Shown: positions 51,199 to 61,388, counted from the stretch's first letter. The stretch: DNA of 64,000 nt from Sphingomonas tagetis (GCF_024211275.1 NZ_JAMLDX010000017.1:25499-89498); one strand, 5' to 3'. Notes: generated by a model from the letters alone, not told the origin. A program made the numbers and translations.

Positions 51199-51431
51199 TG
51201 CTCGAGATGCGCCCCGATTGCGAACGCTGCGGCACCGACCTGCCCGCCGATCAGGGCGGCGCGTTCATCTGCTCGTTCGAATGCACCTTCTGCGCCGATT
51301 GCGCCGACACGCTCGACGAGCTTTGCCCCAATTGCGGCGGCGAATTGCTCGACCGCCCGGCGCGCGTCGGCGATGCGCTCCGGCGGCATCCAGCCGCAAC
51401 CCAGCGGCGGTTCAGCGGAAACGACAATTGA
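51198..51431 (+). CDS. DUF1272 zinc-ribbon protein
   Basis: A 77-residue protein of which the first 55 residues form a Cys-rich fold: CERCGTDL, CSFECTFCADCAD and CPNCGGELLDRP. This matches DUF1272, a small predicted zinc-binding family of unknown role. Its ATG overlaps the final base of the glmM stop, and its stop overlaps the panE TTG. Confidence 0.9.
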   Translation: MLEMRPDCERCGTDLPADQGGAFICSFECTFCADCADTLDELCPNCGGELLDRPARVGDALRRHPAATQRRFSGNDN

Positions 51432-52303
51432 CCCGGATCGCGGTGATCGGAACCGGCGCGGTTGGCGCCTCGGTCGCGGCATGGCTGATCGCCGATCGCG
51501 CGCACGACGTCGTGCTGTGCGTGCGCACGGCGTTCGAGCGGTTGCGCGTCGAGACGCCCGTCGGCGTGCTGCAAAGCGCGCCGACCCTGCTGACTTCGCC
51601 GGGCGAAGCGGAACCCGTGGACTGGGTGATCGCGGCGACCAAGACCTACGACGCCGATGGCGTCTCGCGCTGGCTTGGCCGGCTGGCGGACGAGCGCACG
51701 CGCGTCGCCATCCTGCAGAACGGCGTCGAGCATCGCACGCGTTTCCCGCAACTCGACCCGGCGCAGATCGTCCCGGTGATCGTCGATATTCCCGCCGAGC
51801 GGCGCGCGCCCGGCGACGTCGTGCAACGGCGCACCGGCAGCCTTACCGTCCCGGCCGGAACGGCGGGCGACGCGTTCTCCGCCTTGTTCGCGAACAGCCC
51901 GATCGAGATCCACCTGACCGCCGACTGGCTGACCGCCGCCTGGCAGAAGCTGGCGATCAACTGCGCAGGCGCGGTCAGCGCGCTGACGCTGCAACCCGGT
52001 GGCATCGCGCACGATCCCGAAGCGGCGGCGCTGATGCGGGCGCTCGTGCGCGAATGCATCGCGGTCGGCCGCGCGGAGGGCGCGAAGCTCGACGATGCGC
52101 TCGCCGAGCGTGTGATCGAGGGCTATCGCGAAGCCCCGGCGGATTCGGTCAACTCGATCCATGCCGACCGGCTGGCGGGCCGCGCAACCGAGGCGGATGC
52201 GCGCAACGGCGTGATCGCGCGGCTGGGCGAGCGCCACGGCATCGACACACCACTCAACCGCATGGCCGACATACTCCTGCGTCTCGGCGCGCCGCTGCCG
52301 TGA
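51428..52303 (+). CDS. 2-dehydropantoate 2-reductase family protein
   Basis: NADPH-dependent ketopantoate reductase-like protein of 291 residues. RIAVIGTGAVGASVAAWL is the N-terminal Rossmann loop, AWQKLAINCAGAVSALT (about 180-196) has the family Lys and Asn, and NSIHADRLAGRATEAD matches the panE segment with the Ser-x-x-x-D pattern. Start at TTG 51428 overlapping the DUF1272 stop. PanE for pantothenate synthesis is likely, but panE paralogues with other roles exist. Confidence 0.82.
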   Translation: MTRIAVIGTGAVGASVAAWLIADRAHDVVLCVRTAFERLRVETPVGVLQSAPTLLTSPGEAEPVDWVIAATKTYDADGVSRWLGRLADERTRVAILQNGVEHRTRFPQLDPAQIVPVIVDIPAERRAPGDVVQRRTGSLTVPAGTAGDAFSALFANSPIEIHLTADWLTAAWQKLAINCAGAVSALTLQPGGIAHDPEAAALMRALVRECIAVGRAEGAKLDDALAERVIEGYREAPADSVNSIHADRLAGRATEADARNGVIARLGERHGIDTPLNRMADILLRLGAPLP

Positions 52304-53070
52304 TCCCGCGCATCCTCATCATCGCCGGCTCGGACTCGGGCGGCGGCGCGGGCATTCAGGCCGATATCAAGACCGTCACCATGCTCGGCGGCCATGCCAT
52401 GACCGCGATCACCGCGATCACCGCGCAGAACACGCTGGGCGTCACCGCCGTCCATTCGGTTCCGGTCGAGATGGTGCTGGCGCAGATCGATTCGGTGGTG
52501 AGCGACATCGGCGTCGATGCGGTCAAGATCGGCATGATCGGCTCTGCCGCGACGGCACACGCCGTCGCCGACCGGCTCGAGGCGCTCGACGTGCCGATCG
52601 TGTTCGATCCGGTGATGATTGCCACCAGCGGCTCGCTGCTCGCCGATGCCGAAACGATCGCGGCGTTCGAGCGGCTGATGGGGCTTGCATCGGTCACCAC
52701 GCCGAACCTCGACGAACTCGAAGCATTGGGCGGGCGCGAGGCGGTGCTCGCCCATGGCTGCCATCTCGCCGAGAAGGACGGGCATGGCGAGGGCCATGAC
52801 GTGCATGACAAGCTGTTCGCCCCCAATGGCGAGCTGGTCGGCGAACTGATCGGCAAGCGCTTCGACACCGACGACACGCACGGCACCGGCTGCACCTTCG
52901 CCAGTGCGCTCGCCACGGGCCTCGGAGCCGGGATGCCGATCGCCGACGCCTTCGCCCAGGCGATCCGCTTCGTCCGCATCGCGATCCTCAGCGCACCGCA
53001 TCTCGGCAACGGGCATGGCCCGATCGGCCACGCGCTTGGCGTCGTCCCCTTTGACGAGATAGAGGGCTAA
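52300..53070 (+). CDS. thiD: Hydroxymethylpyrimidine/phosphomethylpyrimidine kinase
   Basis: Phosphorylates HMP and HMP-P to HMP-PP for thiamine synthesis. It has 256 residues. IAGSDSGGGAGIQADIKT (about 8-25), FDPVMIATSGSLL and DTHGTGCTFASALAT (about 191-205, anion hole and catalytic Asp) are the ThiD signatures. Start is GTG at 52300 overlapping the panE stop (GTGA). It provides the next step after ThiC. Confidence 0.94.
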   Translation: MIPRILIIAGSDSGGGAGIQADIKTVTMLGGHAMTAITAITAQNTLGVTAVHSVPVEMVLAQIDSVVSDIGVDAVKIGMIGSAATAHAVADRLEALDVPIVFDPVMIATSGSLLADAETIAAFERLMGLASVTTPNLDELEALGGREAVLAHGCHLAEKDGHGEGHDVHDKLFAPNGELVGELIGKRFDTDDTHGTGCTFASALATGLGAGMPIADAFAQAIRFVRIAILSAPHLGNGHGPIGHALGVVPFDEIEG

Positions 53071-53072
53071 CG

Positions 53073-53747
53073 ATGCCCGACCTCAAATATGAACGCCGCT
53101 ACAAGCGCCTCCACAAGGGGCCGGTCGCGGGTGTGGACGAGGCCGGCCGCGGCCCGCTCGCCGGCCCGGTGGTCGCCGCCGCGGTGGTGCTCGACCCACG
53201 CTGCATTCCCGACGGGATCGACGATTCCAAGGCGCTGACGGCGCTCAAGCGCGCTGACCTCTGCGCGAAGCTGCTGGTCTGCGCGCGCGTCGGGGTCGGC
53301 ATCGCCAGCGTCGAGGAGATCGACCGGCTCAACATCTTCTGGGCGACGATGCTGGCGATGACGCGCGCCGTCGCCGCGCTCGACATCCCGCCCGCCTTTG
53401 TGCTGGTCGACGGCAATCGCTGCCCCGACTGGGAGCACCAGAGCCATGCCGTGGTCGGCGGCGACGCGCTGTGCCTGTCGATCGCCGCCGCCTCGATCGT
53501 CGCCAAGCACCGCCGCGACTGCATGATGGAGGAACTCGACGCGCTCCACCCGCAATATGGCTGGCGCTCGAACAAGGGCTATGCGGCTAAGTCGCACCAG
53601 GAAGCGCTGCGCATCTACGGCCCGACCCCGCACCACCGCCGCAGCTTCGCGCCGGTGGCGCAGGCGGAACTCGATTTCGGTCCCGCCGTTGCTCCCCGCG
53701 AAGGAGAGCCCCAATGGAAACCCAGAAACTCTTTCGCGGCCGCCTGA
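53073..53747 (+). CDS. rnhB: Ribonuclease HII
   Basis: Cleaves RNA in RNA-DNA hybrids and at single ribonucleotides. It has 224 residues. VAGVDEAGRGPLAGPVV (about 18-34) holds the first acidic residues, VLVDGNRCPDW the third Asp, and ASIVAKHRRD the fourth region. It starts 2 bp after thiD and its last 34 bp overlap the VOC gene. Confidence 0.95.
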   Translation: MPDLKYERRYKRLHKGPVAGVDEAGRGPLAGPVVAAAVVLDPRCIPDGIDDSKALTALKRADLCAKLLVCARVGVGIASVEEIDRLNIFWATMLAMTRAVAALDIPPAFVLVDGNRCPDWEHQSHAVVGGDALCLSIAAASIVAKHRRDCMMEELDALHPQYGWRSNKGYAAKSHQEALRIYGPTPHHRRSFAPVAQAELDFGPAVAPREGEPQWKPRNSFAAA

Positions 53748-54163
53748 TCGACCACATCCAGCTGGTCGTGGCGGATCTCGACGCCAGCCGCCGCCTCTAC
53801 ACCGCCTTGTTCGAGGCGCTCGGCATTCCATTGAGCGGCGAAGGCGAGGATTATTTCTGGGTGGACGAGTTGTTCGTTTCGACCGCCGACAGCGAGGCCG
53901 CGGCAGGCAAGCTGACCGGCCGCCACCACCTCGCCTTCCAGGCGAAGGACCGCGCCACGGTCGATGCGTGGTACAAGGCCGGCCTCGCCGCCGGCGGCAC
54001 CGACAATGGCGCGCCCGGCGAGCGGCCCTATCACCCCGGTTACTATGCCGCCTTCCTGATCGACCCCGACGGCAACAATATCGAGGCAGTCCATCACGGC
54101 GAGGCCAAGCAGAATGTCGATGCCGTGACCGTCGAGTTCGAGGCGCCGGTCGCCTCGTCCTGA
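53714..54163 (+). CDS. VOC (glyoxalase/bleomycin resistance) family protein
   Basis: A 149-residue vicinal-oxygen-chelate protein. The paired beta-alpha-beta-beta-beta units are seen from IDHIQLVVADLDASRRLY (His ligand) and HHLAFQAKDRATVDAWY to YAAFLIDPDGNNIEAVHH (Glu ligand). Substrate unknown. It overlaps rnhB by 34 bp, and a terminator follows. Confidence 0.85.
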   Translation: METQKLFRGRLIDHIQLVVADLDASRRLYTALFEALGIPLSGEGEDYFWVDELFVSTADSEAAAGKLTGRHHLAFQAKDRATVDAWYKAGLAAGGTDNGAPGERPYHPGYYAAFLIDPDGNNIEAVHHGEAKQNVDAVTVEFEAPVASS

Positions 54164-54169
54164 CGGAAA

Positions 54170-54213
54170 AGGCCCGCCGCAGCGCCGAATGATCGCTGCG
54201 ACGGGCCTCCTTT
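54170..54213 (+). terminator. Terminator between VOC gene and aceA
   Basis: Stem of two 7-bp segments separated by one mismatch (AGGCCCG-C-CGCAGCG with CGCTGCG-A-CGGGCCT), 9-nt loop, followed by CCTTTCC. It lies 6 bp after the VOC stop and 67 bp after the aceA stop on the other strand, so it may serve both. Confidence 0.7.
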
Positions 54214-54280
54214 CCTCCCCAGGAAACCTTTCTCGGGTCCCGGCCCCGGCGGTTTTAGCCGTGAGCCGTCAACAGCTCGC

Positions 54281-55876
54281 TCAAGCCGCGAACTGATTCA
54301 TCGTATTGTGCGCGCCGCCCGCCTTGAGCGCGGCCTCACCGGCGAAATATTCCTTGTGATCGTCGCCGATGTCGCTGCCCGACATATTCTGGTGCTTCAC
54401 GCAGGCGATGCCCTGGCGAATCTCCTGCCGCTGCACGCCCTTGACGTAGCCCAGCATCGCCGCGTCGCCGAAATATTCCTTGGCGAGGTTGTCGGTGCTG
54501 AGCGCCGCGGTGTGATAGGTCGGCAGCGTGATCAGGTGGTGGAAGATGCCGGCCCGCGCCGCCGCATCGCGCTGGAAGGTGCGGATCTTCTCGTCCGCTT
54601 CCGCCGCCAGCTCGCTGCCGTCATAATCGACACTCATCAGCTTCGCCCGGTCATAACCCGACACGTCCTTGCCGGCCTGCGCCCAGGCATCGAACACCTG
54701 CTGGCGGAAGTTCAGCGTCCAGTTGAACGACGGCGAGTTGTTGTAGACCAGCTTCGCGTTCGGAATCACCTCGCGGATGCGATCGACCATCGACGCGATC
54801 TGCTCGATATGCGGCTTCTCGGTCTCGATCCACAGCAGGTCGGCGCCATGCTGGAGCGAGGTGATGCAGTCGAGCACGCAGCGGTCCGCCCCGGTTCCCT
54901 CACGGAACTGGAACAGGTTCGACGGCAACCGCTTGGGCCGCATCAGCTTGCCGTCGCGCTCGATCACCACGTCGCCGCGCAGCGACGACAGGTCGGTGAC
55001 CTCCTCGCAATCGAGGAACGCGTTATACTGGTCTCCGATATCGCCGGCTTCCTTGCTGAACGCGATCTGCTTGGTCAGGCCAGCGCCGAGCGAATCGGTG
55101 CGCGTGACGATGATCCCGTCATCGACGCCCATTTCGAGGAAGGCGTAGCGGCAGGCGCGGACCTTCGCGAGGAAGTCTTCGTGCGGCACGGTGACCTTGC
55201 CGTCCTGATGACCGCACTGCTTCTCGTCGGACACCTGATTCTCGATCTGCAGCGCGCAGGCGCCGGCCTCGATCATCTTCTTGGCGAGCAGGTACGTCGC
55301 CTCGGCATTGCCGAAGCCCGCATCGATATCGGCGATGATCGGCACGACATGCGTCTCGTAATTGTCGATGGCATGCTGGATGCGCTGGGCCTCGACCTCG
55401 TTGCCGGCATCGCGCGCCGCATCGAGATCGCGGAACATCATGCCAAGCTCGCGCGCATCGGCCTGCTTGAGGAAGGTATACAGCTCCTCGATCAGCGCCG
55501 GAACGCTGGTCTTCTCGTGCATCGACTGGTCGGGCAGCGGCCCGAAATCGCTGCGCAGCGCCGCGACCATCCAGCCCGACAGATAGAGGTATTTGCCCTT
55601 GGTCGTGCCGAAATGCTTCTTGATCGAGATGAGCTTCTGCTGCCCGATGAACCCGTGCCAGCAGCCGAGCGACTGGGTGTAGGCCGCGGGATCGGCGTCA
55701 TAGGCCGCCATGTCGCGGCGCATGATGCCCGCGGTGTACTTCGCGATGTCGAGTCCGGTGCGGAAGCGGTTCTGCAGCCGCATCCGCGCGACGGATTCGG
55801 CGTCGATGCCGTTCCAGCGGCCGTTCTCGGCGTCGATCGGCTGCTGCGCCCGGGCGATTTCGTCTTGGTAGGTCAT
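54281..55876 (-). CDS. aceA: Isocitrate lyase
   Basis: Splits isocitrate to glyoxylate and succinate in the glyoxylate shunt. It has 531 residues, the long form of several proteobacteria. The active-site loop is EKQCGHQDGKVTVP (about 216-229), a KxCGH-type motif. IADIDAGFGNAEATYLL holds metal-binding Asp residues, and YNNSPSFNW is a substrate-binding block. It is divergent from ccrM across a 329-bp control region. aceB is not in the window. Confidence 0.95.
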   Translation of the reverse strand: MTYQDEIARAQQPIDAENGRWNGIDAESVARMRLQNRFRTGLDIAKYTAGIMRRDMAAYDADPAAYTQSLGCWHGFIGQQKLISIKKHFGTTKGKYLYLSGWMVAALRSDFGPLPDQSMHEKTSVPALIEELYTFLKQADARELGMMFRDLDAARDAGNEVEAQRIQHAIDNYETHVVPIIADIDAGFGNAEATYLLAKKMIEAGACALQIENQVSDEKQCGHQDGKVTVPHEDFLAKVRACRYAFLEMGVDDGIIVTRTDSLGAGLTKQIAFSKEAGDIGDQYNAFLDCEEVTDLSSLRGDVVIERDGKLMRPKRLPSNLFQFREGTGADRCVLDCITSLQHGADLLWIETEKPHIEQIASMVDRIREVIPNAKLVYNNSPSFNWTLNFRQQVFDAWAQAGKDVSGYDRAKLMSVDYDGSELAAEADEKIRTFQRDAAARAGIFHHLITLPTYHTAALSTDNLAKEYFGDAAMLGYVKGVQRQEIRQGIACVKHQNMSGSDIGDDHKEYFAGEAALKAGGAHNTMNQFAA

Positions 55877-56055
55877 CGGTTCCTCGCTTGGTTGCGAGTG
55901 CCTCTATTCACATTGACACGCAGACGCCCTGAAATCCGGCTATTATCGAGGTCACACGGTGAGCGTGATGGGCGCGGACATCGCAAAGTTGTAAATTTAT
56001 GACATGCGCGGGGCACGGCTCCTTGCATTTTATCGCAGCTACCAACCCTTGTGCC

Positions 56056-56064
56056 TGTGGATAA
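56056..56064 (-). promoter_or_regulatory. DnaA box 1
   Basis: TTATCCACA on the minus strand, an exact match to the high-affinity bacterial DnaA box. It is 150 bp before the ccrM start. Confidence 0.65.
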
Positions 56065-56079
56065 CTTCCAGACTCAACA

Positions 56080-56088
56080 TGTGGATAA
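56080..56088 (-). promoter_or_regulatory. DnaA box 2
   Basis: A second exact TTATCCACA on the minus strand, 24 bp from the first and in the same orientation, which is about two helical turns plus a little. Confidence 0.65.
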
Positions 56089-57360
<1,272 letters not shown>

Positions 57361-57400
57361 CCCCTTCCGCGCCGGGGCGTACCCGGCGTAGAGCAGCCGC

Positions 57401-58489
57401 ATGACGCTCGACCTCCCGGCCAACGCCCGCCCCTATCTGCGCCCCGTCCAGTTCGCCGATTCGCCGATCGGCCGCGATGGCGAACTGGCGCGGCTGGCCG
57501 GCGGGCTGCTGTGGTTCTCGGCCTATGAGCTGATCGCGGTCCAGGGCGGCAAGCGAGTCATCCAACGCACCATCCCCGTCGCCGACCTCCCCGCCGACGA
57601 GCGGCTGCAGGCGATCGCGGCGCGCATCACCGCATCGCGCCCGCCGCTTCAGCTCGGCGAACGCGTGCTGCGCTTCGACCAGCCGCAGGTGATGGGCATC
57701 CTCAACATGACGCCCGACAGCTTTTCGGACGGCGGCAGGCATCTCGACGATCCCGCCGCCGCCGCCGCGGCCGGCGTGGACATGGCCGCGCAAGGTGCGG
57801 CGCTGATCGATGTCGGCGGCGAATCGACCCGGCCCGGCGCGAAGGAAGTGTGGGAAGGCGACGAGATCGCGCGCATCGCCCCGGTGATCGAACGGCTGGC
57901 ACGCAGCGGCACGCTGGTCTCTGCCGACACGCGCAAGGCCGGCGCGATGGAAGCATCGCTCGCCGCCGGCGCGCATCTCGTCAACGACGTGTCGGCGCTG
58001 TTGTGGGACGACCGTGCGCTCGACGTCGTCATCCGCGCGCAATGCCCGGTGGTGCTGATGCACGCCGGCGATCCGAAGCAGGGCGCCGATGGCGGACGCG
58101 GCTATGGCGATGCGCTGATCGAGGTCTATGACTGGCTCGAAGCGCGCATTGATCAGGTCGTGGCGGCGGGCGTCGATCGCGCGCGGATCATCGCCGACCC
58201 CGGCATCGGCTTCGGCAAGACGCTCGCCGACAATCTCGCCTTGCTCAACGGCCTCGCGCTGTTCCACGGCCTCGGTGTCCCGCTGCTGCTCGGCGCGAGT
58301 CGCAAGCGCATCGTCGGCGCGCTATCGAACGAGGCGCCGGCGGACCAGCGGCTCGGCGGGTCGGTCGCACTGGCGCTCAAGGGCGCAGACCTGGGCGTGC
58401 AGTTGTTGCGCGTCCATGACGTGCCCGAGAGCGTGCAGGCGTTGCGCATATGGCGGGGGCTACGCGACGCCGCTTTGACCGGACGTTAG
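57401..58489 (+). CDS. folP: Dihydropteroate synthase with N-terminal extension
   Basis: Condenses p-aminobenzoate with the pterin diphosphate in folate synthesis. It has 362 residues, about 90 more than usual. Residues 100-362 hold the DHPS core: MGILNMTPDSFSDGG, LIDVGGESTRPGA, IADPGIGFGKT and GASRKRIVGALS. The first 95 or so residues form a separate segment (SAYELIAVQGGKRVIQ) not needed for the barrel. Its TAG stop is at the tip of palindrome copy 3. Confidence 0.93.
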   Translation: MTLDLPANARPYLRPVQFADSPIGRDGELARLAGGLLWFSAYELIAVQGGKRVIQRTIPVADLPADERLQAIAARITASRPPLQLGERVLRFDQPQVMGILNMTPDSFSDGGRHLDDPAAAAAAGVDMAAQGAALIDVGGESTRPGAKEVWEGDEIARIAPVIERLARSGTLVSADTRKAGAMEASLAAGAHLVNDVSALLWDDRALDVVIRAQCPVVLMHAGDPKQGADGGRGYGDALIEVYDWLEARIDQVVAAGVDRARIIADPGIGFGKTLADNLALLNGLALFHGLGVPLLLGASRKRIVGALSNEAPADQRLGGSVALALKGADLGVQLLRVHDVPESVQALRIWRGLRDAALTGR

Positions 58490-58616
58490 AGTCGTTTTTC
58501 AGTCAAGCGGCGCCGGCCCGCTCCCCCACCCGGCCACCCATCAAGATACACTGAAGTGGGTGGCCGGGTGGGGGAGCGGGCCGGCGCCGATTCAGCGAAG
58601 CTGAAAAACGACTCTA
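58487..58616. repeat. Long palindrome copy 3, nested within a second inverted repeat
   Basis: Inner arms of 32 nt at 58509-58540 and 58557-58588 match the palindrome family, with a 16-nt GATAC-containing loop. Outside these, perfect 16-nt arms at 58487-58502 and 58601-58616 (AGAGTCGTTTTTCAG core) form a second stem. The TAG stop of folP is the first three bases of the left outer arm, and the TAG stop of the convergent gene is the last three bases of the right one. The outer stem has T runs on both strands and should work as a two-way terminator. Confidence 0.92.
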
Positions 58617-59156
58617 GCTCAGCGGATCGGGGCGGGTGCGCTGCTCGACATAAGCGCGCTGGACGGTGAACGCGCTGACGCGGTTGCCGCGGAAGCGGTC
58701 GCGCCGGCGGTCCGCCTCCGCGCCGATCTTCTCGAGGCTTTCGACCAGATCTTCGAGGTTGCTGCGCCGCTCCGAAGCCGTGGCGTCGGCGCACTCGGCC
58801 ATGCAGGCGGCGACCAGATCGGGCACGCGGCGGCGCACGACATTCGCCCAATCGACCGCGTCCGCCGCGAGCGGCTCGGCGTCGGCAATCGCGATCAGCC
58901 GGGCGCAGCTGGTCCGCACCGAAGCAATGCGGCTCGCTGCCCAATCGGCTTCGGCGGCGACGGAGGCCCAGGCGGCATCGAGCGGATCGGCGGCAGGCGC
59001 CTGCCGCATCCGGCGAAACCGCGCGGCGGAAAAGCGCTGGCGCAGCCGGCGAACACCGATCACCGCGCCAAAGGCGGCGGCGCCGATCGCGGCGACAGTC
59101 CCCGCGACGACGACGAAGGCGACAAGCGCGACCAGAATCAGGACGAAGCGCAGCAT
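58614..59156 (-). CDS. Hypothetical membrane-anchored protein
   Basis: A 180-residue protein with one N-terminal hydrophobic helix (about 3-36) and a basic stretch RRLRQRFSAARFRRMR. The rest is Ala/Arg-rich and probably helical, with RTSCARLIAIADAEP and SNLEDLVESLEKIGAEADRR. No family recognised. It ends in the outer arm of the palindrome at 58616. Confidence 0.65.
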   Translation of the reverse strand: MLRFVLILVALVAFVVVAGTVAAIGAAAFGAVIGVRRLRQRFSAARFRRMRQAPAADPLDAAWASVAAEADWAASRIASVRTSCARLIAIADAEPLAADAVDWANVVRRRVPDLVAACMAECADATASERRSNLEDLVESLEKIGAEADRRRDRFRGNRVSAFTVQRAYVEQRTRPDPLS

Positions 59157-59258
59157 CGCCCGACTATATGGGATGACCGCGCGCGGATGCCAGCCTGCCC
59201 CAATCCTCCCTTAACTTTCCCGCGCTAGATGCGGTCCACCCCGGGGACACGGCGCAGC

Positions 59259-59687
59259 ATGATTTCCTTCGAGCAATTGCTGGCCGAGCATCGCGACGCT
59301 GCCACGCACGCCGCCGCGCTCGAACGCGCGGTGCGGATCGCGCAGCCGGGGACAGTGATCGCCGCCGCCATCGCGGCGCTCGACCACCGGCTTGCGCCGC
59401 ATCTCGAAACCGAAGACCAGCTGATCTACCCGCTGCTGCTCGAAAGTCGCGATGAAGGCGAACGAATCGCCGCAAGTCACGCGATCGAGGCGTGGTCCGC
59501 GCTCGCCGCCGACTGGACAGGATTCGCCGCGCGTTGGACCCCCAGCGCGATCGAAGCGGATCGGCCAACCCTTGCGGCCGAACTCGCCACACTGCTTGCG
59601 GCGCTGGCCGGCCGGATCAAGGCCGAGAATGACGTGCTTTACCCGATCGCGTTGCGCGGCGCGCATATCCGGCTGCGGGCGGCTTAG
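59259..59687 (+). CDS. Hemerythrin-like domain protein
   Basis: A 142-residue four-helix protein. Putative di-iron ligands appear in LLAEHRDAA (about 6-14), LAPHLETEDQLIYPLL (His, Glu), ASHAIEAW and IKAENDVLYPIALR. Such single-domain hemerythrins bind O2 or NO or protect against them. The start at 59259 (MISFEQ) is chosen over 59229. Its stop overlaps dprA on the other strand by 4 bases. Confidence 0.75.
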   Translation: MISFEQLLAEHRDAATHAAALERAVRIAQPGTVIAAAIAALDHRLAPHLETEDQLIYPLLLESRDEGERIAASHAIEAWSALAADWTGFAARWTPSAIEADRPTLAAELATLLAALAGRIKAENDVLYPIALRGAHIRLRAA

Positions 59688-60769
59688 GCGAGGCTGACCC
59701 GCCCGCCGGCATGCCGTTCCAGCCGGCCGCCAAGTTCCAGCTCCAGCAGAACCAGCTGCACCATCGCCGCAGGCAGTTCGGCCTGCCGGATGAGTTCGTC
59801 CACCGCCACCGGCACCGGACCGAGCAGGCCTTCCACGCGCCGCCGCTCACTCATGCCGGGTTCACCGCCCGGCTCCCCGGCATAGGGCGTGGCCGGCGCG
59901 CGCACCGCTCGCGCATCGATCGGGCGAATCGCCTCGAGGATATCTTCGACATTCTGGATCAGCGTCGCGCCCTCGCGGATCAGCAAATTGCAGCCCTGCG
60001 CACGCGGATCGAGCGGCGAACCGGGCACGGCCATCACCTCGCGCCCCGCCTCCGCCGCGATTCGCGCGGTGATCAGCGATCCTGATCGCGGCGCCGCCTC
60101 GACCACCACCGTGCCCTGCGCCAGCCCGGCGATGATGCGGTTGCGCGAGGGGAAATGCCGCGCGAGCGGCTCGGTGCCGGGCGGCTGTTCGGCGATCAGC
60201 AGGCCTTCGGTCGCGACGCGTTCCTGCAAGTCGCGATTCTCGGGCGGGAAGGCGATGTCGATCCCGCTCGCGATCACGCCCACCGTCGCCTCGCCGATCG
60301 AGCCGAGATGCGCCGCGGTGTCGATGCCGCGCGCCAGCCCCGAAACGACCGTGACGCCCTCGCTCGCCAGCCCCTGCGCGATCTGCCGCGCGAACCGGCA
60401 CGCCGCGGCCGACGCGTTGCGCGCGCCGACCATCGCGACGCAGGTCCGCCGTGTCAGCGCCGGATCGCCACGCACCAGCATCGCCGCCGGCGCATTCTCC
60501 AGCTCGGCGAGCAGCGGCGGATAGTGGGTGTCGCCGAGAAACAGGTAATGTGCGCCGAGCTTCGCCGCCGCCGCCATCTCGCGCCGCACCGACCCGGCAT
60601 CGGCGATGGCAGGCGCAGCACCGCCGCCGCGACCGGCCAGCGCCGGAAGCGCGTCGAGTGCCGCTTCGGCGCTGCCGAAGCGGGCGATCAGCTGGCGATA
60701 AGTGACAGGACCGATCCGCGGCGAGCGAATCAGGCGTAACCGGGCAACCGTGTCCTCGGCTTCAGCCAT
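59684..60769 (-). CDS. dprA: DNA-processing protein DprA
   Basis: Binds incoming single-stranded DNA and loads RecA in natural transformation. It has 361 residues. An N-terminal SAM-like domain is followed by the Rossmann fold with VAMVGARNASAAACRFA (about 112-128), VVSGLARGIDTAAHLG, GVIASGIDIAFPPEN and FPSRNRIIAGLAQGTVVVEA, then a C-terminal winged helix (about 300-361). Its start overlaps the end of plsY by 8 bp; the upstream frame is a shadow. Confidence 0.92.
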   Translation of the reverse strand: MAEAEDTVARLRLIRSPRIGPVTYRQLIARFGSAEAALDALPALAGRGGGAAPAIADAGSVRREMAAAAKLGAHYLFLGDTHYPPLLAELENAPAAMLVRGDPALTRRTCVAMVGARNASAAACRFARQIAQGLASEGVTVVSGLARGIDTAAHLGSIGEATVGVIASGIDIAFPPENRDLQERVATEGLLIAEQPPGTEPLARHFPSRNRIIAGLAQGTVVVEAAPRSGSLITARIAAEAGREVMAVPGSPLDPRAQGCNLLIREGATLIQNVEDILEAIRPIDARAVRAPATPYAGEPGGEPGMSERRRVEGLLGPVPVAVDELIRQAELPAAMVQLVLLELELGGRLERHAGGRVSLA

Positions 60770-61388
60770 CCGTGCGAGTGACCGCGTCTTTGTCACGGCC
60801 GATGCGCGGCTCGGTTCCGGCGAACAGCCGCTCGATATTGGCGCGATGCTTCCACAGCACGACCAGCGCCAGCCCGAGCAGCAGCAGGACAAGGTCGAAC
60901 CGGTCGAAAAACGCCGCGGCGACCGGCGCGCTGACCGCGGCGGCCATGCCCGCGACCGACGACACCCGCACCGCCGCGAGCAGCCCCAGCCACACCACCG
61001 CATAGACCAGCCCGACCGGCCAGTGCAGCGCGAGCGCAATTCCCATCAGCGTCGCCACCCCCTTGCCGCCCTCGAAGCGCAGCCACACCGGATAGCAATG
61101 GCCGAAGAACGCCGCGGCCGCCGCGACCGGACCGGTGCCGGGCCACAGGGCTTCGGCGATCAGCACCGCCGCCGCGCCCTTGCCCATATCGAGCAGCAAT
61201 GTCGCCGCCGCGAGCCCCTTGCGCCCGGTGCGCAGCACGTTCGTCGCGCCGATATTGCCCGAGCCGATCGAACGCAGGTCGCCCGCGCCCGCCCATTGGG
61301 TGAGCAGCACGCCGAACGGGATCGAGCCGAGCAGATAGCCCAGCACGAGCGCAAGCGTCGGCGGTATCCAGACGATCTCGGTGGTCAG
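60762..61388 (-). CDS. plsY: Acyl-phosphate glycerol-3-phosphate acyltransferase PlsY
   Basis: Makes lysophosphatidate from acyl-phosphate, the first step of phospholipid synthesis. It has 208 residues and about five helices. GYLLGSIPFGVLL, SIGSGNIGATNVLRTGRKG and EGGKGVATLMG are the three PlsY motifs. No ATG, GTG or TTG lies in frame before the first motif except an internal GTG at about 61343; a CTG at 61388 has an AGGGGGA site 7 bp upstream and is the likely start. It is followed by dprA and is divergent from murI. Confidence 0.9.
   Translation of the reverse strand: MTTEIVWIPPTLALVLGYLLGSIPFGVLLTQWAGAGDLRSIGSGNIGATNVLRTGRKGLAAATLLLDMGKGAAAVLIAEALWPGTGPVAAAAAFFGHCYPVWLRFEGGKGVATLMGIALALHWPVGLVYAVVWLGLLAAVRVSSVAGMAAAVSAPVAAAFFDRFDLVLLLLGLALVVLWKHRANIERLFAGTEPRIGRDKDAVTRTDG

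Noticed and set aside
51373..53070. Apparent 565-residue fusion ending in ThiD
   Set aside because: The first part is a shadow of panE in another frame; GTG at 52300 with a GTGA overlap is the proper start.
55910..55960. Sigma-70-type promoter TTGACA...TATTAT near 55913
   Set aside because: The spacing between the two hexamers is about 22 bp, too long for a normal promoter.
54308..56002. Open frame of 564 codons on the plus strand
   Set aside because: Antisense to aceA and without recognisable protein features.
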